Shown: positions 61,347 through 64,000 of the stretch, one piece after another
Position numbering within the stretch: position 1 is the stretch's first letter
Layout of the letters: every line of letters begins with the position of its first letter
From: JBKHYJ01 sp046565505
GTDB taxonomy: Bacteria; Acidobacteriota; Blastocatellia; UBA7656
Direction: 5' to 3'
NCBI GenBank assembly: GCA_046565505.1
Contig: JBKHYJ010000098.1
Span: 93,631 to 157,630 of the forward strand
DNA length: 64,000 nt
The notes under the pieces: generated by a model
Told to the model about the DNA's origin: nothing
Seen by the model: the letters and a program-made list of their open reading frames with translations, nothing else
Database searches by the model: none
Program-made: the position numbers and the translations under genes

Positions 61347-63749
61347 ATGGAGACTTTAATTCAAGACGTAAGATACGGGGTCCGCACGCTGGTCAAGAAC
61401 CCGGGCTTCTCCGCGATAGCTGTCATCGCGCTCGCCCTGGGGATAGGGGCGAACACGGCCATCTTCAGCGTGGTTAATGCTGTGCTGCTCCGCCCGCTCC
61501 CCTTTGAAGGGCCGGACCGCCTCGTCATGGTGTGGGAAAAACGCATGGCGCTGGGCCGGGTGCGCAACGTCGCGTCGGCCCCGGACTTCGTAGATTGGAG
61601 GGCGCAGAATACAGTCTTCGAGGACATGGCCGCGTACTTCAATAGCGGGTTCAACCTCACCGGCACCGAAGAGCCCGAGCGGCTCCAGGGCGTTTTCGTG
61701 TCGGCCAGCTTCTTCTCGGTGCTGCGCGCGCAACCGAAGCTCGGCCGCGCCTTCTTACCTGACGAGGACAGCCCCACGAGCGCGCCTGTCGCCATTATAA
61801 GCAACGGCCTGTGGCAACGCCGATTCGCGGGCGACCCGAACATCGTCGGCAAGACGGTCGCCGTAAATGATCAAAGCCGCACAGTGGTCGCCGTCATGCC
61901 GGCCGACTTCGCGTTCCCGAGCAGCGAAGTCGAGATTTGGGTCCCTCTCGTGTTCACGCCTAACGACTTGAACAGCCGGGGGAGCCACTCTTTGAACGTG
62001 ATAGCGCGGCTGAAGCCGGGCGTCACCATCGGTCAGGCGCAAGCCGAAATGGACTCTGTCGCCGCGAACCTGGAACAACAGTACCAGGTGAACACGGGGC
62101 ATGGCGTGAACGTCTTCTCGCTGCACGAAGAGGTCGTCGGTAATGTCAAAAAGGCGCTGATCGTCTTGCTCGTGGCTGTCGGGTTCGTCCTGCTGATCGC
62201 GTGCGCGAACGTCGCCAACCTCCTGCTCGCCCGCGCCACGGTGCGGCAAAAAGAGATGGCGATTCGCACGGCCCTCGGCGCGGCCCGCGCGCGCATCGTC
62301 AGGCAACTGCTGACGGAGAGCCTGATGCTCGCCCTCGTCGGCGGCACGCTCGGCGTGCTGCTCGCGCTCTGGGGGTTAGACCTTCTATTATCCGTCAGCG
62401 CCGGCAGCATCCCCCGCGTTAAGGAGGTGAGGCTTGACGGGTGGGTGCTGGCGTTCACCTTCTTAGTCTCGCTCGCCACCGGGTTGATATTCGGCGCGGC
62501 CCCGGCATGGCAAGCGTCTAAGCCCGACCTCAACGAGTCGCTCAAAGAAGGAGGCAGGGGCACGAGCGCAGGCATTCACCGGAACCGCGTGCGCTCCCTG
62601 TTCGTCGTCGTCGAAGTCGCCATATGCCTGGTGCTATTGATCGGGGCGGGGTTGATGATAAAAAGCTTCGCGCGACTGCTGGATGTGAATCCGGGCTTTA
62701 ATGCGGAAAACCTCCTCACGATGAACGTGTCTCTGGCGGGCTCGAAGTACCGCGAGACCTCACAGCGTATGGCGTTCTTTCAGCAGGCGGTCCAGCGGCT
62801 CGCCTCCGCCCCCGGGGTTCAAGGGGCTGGCATCACGCTCGGCCTGCCCATGAGCGGCAGCAGCTCTCGTTACTTCCAGATCGAGGGGCGGCCGCCGCAG
62901 CCGCCCGGCCAGGGCTATAACGCCAACGTCAACCTCGCGACCGGCGATTATTTTCGGACCATGGGAATCCCTCTCGTCCGGGGCCGCGAATTCAACGAAG
63001 GCGACGTGATGGGTTCCCTCCCGGTGGTCATCATCAATCAGAAAATGGCGCAACAGTTCTGGCCCGACGAGGACCCGATAGGCCAGCGCATGGGGTCTGG
63101 GAGCGAGCCGCTGCGCACCGTCGTCGGCATAGTCGGGGACGTGAGGCAGGCGGGGCTGGAAACGGAGCCGCGCGCCGAATTCTTCTACCCATTCTTCCAG
63201 GTCGATTTCGGCTCGGGCACCTTCGTGGTCCGCACCGCCGGCGACCCTAAAGCAATGGTCGGAGTCGTGCGCGGCGAATTTCAGGCGGTCGATAAAGATC
63301 AGCCGGTCGCCAGAATCAGCACTATGGAAGAGGTGCTTGCCCAGTCGGTCGCGCCGCGCCGTTTGAACATGCTGCTGTTAGGCGTGTTCGCGGGCGTGGC
63401 GCTGGTGCTGGCGGCCGTGGGGCTGTACGGCGTGATGAGTTATTCAGTCACGCAGCGCACGCGCGAGATAGGCATACGCATGGCCTTGGGCGCGGCCCGC
63501 GCTGACGTGGTGAAGCTAATCGTCGGGCAGGGCATGGTCCTCGCCGGGGTCGGCGTAGCCATAGGGCTGCTAGCGTCGCTGTTTCTGACCAGGCTGATGT
63601 CGAGCCTGCTTTTCGGGGTGAGCGCCACCGACCCGCTCACGTTCATGATTATCTCATTGATCCTGGCAGGAGTGGCTCTGGTGGCCTGTTTCGTGCCGGC
63701 ACGCCGCGCCACCAGGGTGGACCCGATGGTCGCGCTAAGGCACGAATGA
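61347..63749 (+). CDS. ADOP-family permease 11
   Basis: A protein of 800 residues starting METLIQDVRYGVRTLVKNPG, with nucleotides nearly identical to permease 4 over the first 80 bases. The first periplasmic domain has VWEKRMALGRVRNVASAPDF and the second GLPMSGSSSRYFQIEGRPPQ. The first periplasmic segment ends with VNVFSLHEEVVGNVKKALIV before TM2. It ends ARRATRVDPMVALRHE with the shared 3' tract of permeases 3, 7 and 8. So the 5' end looks like permease 4, the spacer like that of permease 8 and the 3' end like permeases 7/8: a mosaic. Confidence 0.93.
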   Translation: METLIQDVRYGVRTLVKNPGFSAIAVIALALGIGANTAIFSVVNAVLLRPLPFEGPDRLVMVWEKRMALGRVRNVASAPDFVDWRAQNTVFEDMAAYFNSGFNLTGTEEPERLQGVFVSASFFSVLRAQPKLGRAFLPDEDSPTSAPVAIISNGLWQRRFAGDPNIVGKTVAVNDQSRTVVAVMPADFAFPSSEVEIWVPLVFTPNDLNSRGSHSLNVIARLKPGVTIGQAQAEMDSVAANLEQQYQVNTGHGVNVFSLHEEVVGNVKKALIVLLVAVGFVLLIACANVANLLLARATVRQKEMAIRTALGAARARIVRQLLTESLMLALVGGTLGVLLALWGLDLLLSVSAGSIPRVKEVRLDGWVLAFTFLVSLATGLIFGAAPAWQASKPDLNESLKEGGRGTSAGIHRNRVRSLFVVVEVAICLVLLIGAGLMIKSFARLLDVNPGFNAENLLTMNVSLAGSKYRETSQRMAFFQQAVQRLASAPGVQGAGITLGLPMSGSSSRYFQIEGRPPQPPGQGYNANVNLATGDYFRTMGIPLVRGREFNEGDVMGSLPVVIINQKMAQQFWPDEDPIGQRMGSGSEPLRTVVGIVGDVRQAGLETEPRAEFFYPFFQVDFGSGTFVVRTAGDPKAMVGVVRGEFQAVDKDQPVARISTMEEVLAQSVAPRRLNMLLLGVFAGVALVLAAVGLYGVMSYSVTQRTREIGIRMALGAARADVVKLIVGQGMVLAGVGVAIGLLASLFLTRLMSSLLFGVSATDPLTFMIISLILAGVALVACFVPARRATRVDPMVALRHE

Positions 63750-63758
63750 TCCACTTGC

Positions 63759-63890
63759 GGATTTTGGATTTTAGATTTTGGATTTTGGATTGAAGGGCAT
63801 CCGCCTACTTCAGCCCTTTACGTCGATTTAAATCGACGTAAGCCCAGCGCCGCGGGCCGCGCCGTCTTCTCCTAATCCAAAATCCAAAAT
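63759..63890. repeat. Permease-spacer element 11-12, core orientation B
   Basis: Left arm 63759-63791, right arm 63874-63890 (truncated), core of 82 bp. The core contains a perfect CGTCGATTTAAATCGACG palindrome; other B copies have CGTCGATTTAAAACGGCG there. Confidence 0.9.
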
Positions 63891-63901
63891 GGGGAGGCGT
63901 G

Positions 63902-64000
63902 ATGGGGACTATATTTCAAGACCTCCGCTACGGCGTAAGGATGATGCTTAAGGGCCGGGCCGTCACGGCCATAGCCCTGGTCGCCCTCGCACTCGGGATA
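63902..64000 (+). CDS. ADOP-family permease 12, 5' end only
   Basis: Thirty-three codons before the window ends. They read MGTIFQDLRYGVRMMLKGRA and then VTAIALVALALGI, which is the conserved N-terminal helix and start of TM1 of the family. GGGAGG lies four bases upstream. The gene shows that the array continues beyond the window. Confidence 0.88.
   Translation, partial: MGTIFQDLRYGVRMMLKGRAVTAIALVALALGI

Noticed and set aside
35476..63890. Regularly recurring AT-rich repeats considered as a CRISPR array
   Set aside because: Copies are about 2.5 kb apart with genes between them, arms face each other, and no cas genes are present.
35476..63890. The same repeats considered as insertion sequence ends
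   Set aside because: No transposase lies between the arms and no target duplication is visible; a MITE-like origin is kept as one hypothesis only.
1..64000. tRNA, rRNA and other structural RNA genes
   Set aside because: I saw no cloverleaf-type sequences or rRNA motifs on either strand; a covariance-model scan would be needed to exclude small RNAs.

Overview
The window reads as a GC-rich chromosome segment of an Acidobacteriota bacterium, most likely class Blastocatellia. The main evidence is a tandem array of FtsX/MacB-type permeases of the acidobacterial duplicated orphan permease (ADOP) kind. A VWFA-related protein of the type common in that phylum, a FecR/DUF6600 protein, and periplasmic peptidases with Tat/Sec signals fit the same picture. 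The taxonomic call is inference from family content; there is no rRNA or tRNA gene in the window.

Region 1 (1-11 kb, minus strand) is housekeeping. A compact ileS-lspA-lgt-rluD-like cluster (isoleucyl-tRNA synthetase, the two lipoprotein maturation enzymes, an rRNA pseudouridine synthase) is followed by a separately promoted VWA-domain exported protein. Upstream on the same strand lie ilvE, two small envelope/stress proteins (a membrane-anchored coiled coil and a YtxH protein) and miaB.

Region 2 (11-31 kb, both strands) is rich in exported proteins. It holds a HExxH metalloprotease-like protein, a serine beta-lactamase-like domain fused to an amidohydrolase, a FecR/DUF6600 protein with a long basic Gln/Arg tail, and a rhodanese. 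It also has an M23 peptidase, a DUF3108 protein, a probable 54-residue membrane protein, two paralogous subtilases (one with SLH repeats) and a parvulin isomerase. Two stress-type membrane proteins (GlsB/YeaQ and YggT types) and an alpha/beta hydrolase complete it. Between the last two sits a small PqqD-like protein that ends in a Tat-type signal and a six-cysteine tail spaced like an inhibitor cystine knot.

Region 3 (31.5-64 kb, plus strand) is one long co-directional block. It starts with a secreted protein made of 34-residue alternating SDYE repeats, followed by twelve ADOP permeases (the twelfth cut by the window edge). A serine hydrolase with an inserted SnoaL-like domain sits between permeases 5 and 6. 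No ABC ATPase or PadR-type regulator is visible beside the array. Most spacers contain an approximately 130-147 bp element: AT-rich inverted arms built from a 7-bp unit flank a core of about 80 bp that occurs in both orientations. Identical tracts between paralogues point to ongoing gene conversion.

The three observations I would follow first are the PqqD-Tat-cystine-knot protein, the flipped-core spacer elements, and the twelve-copy permease array with its repeat protein and serine hydrolase.
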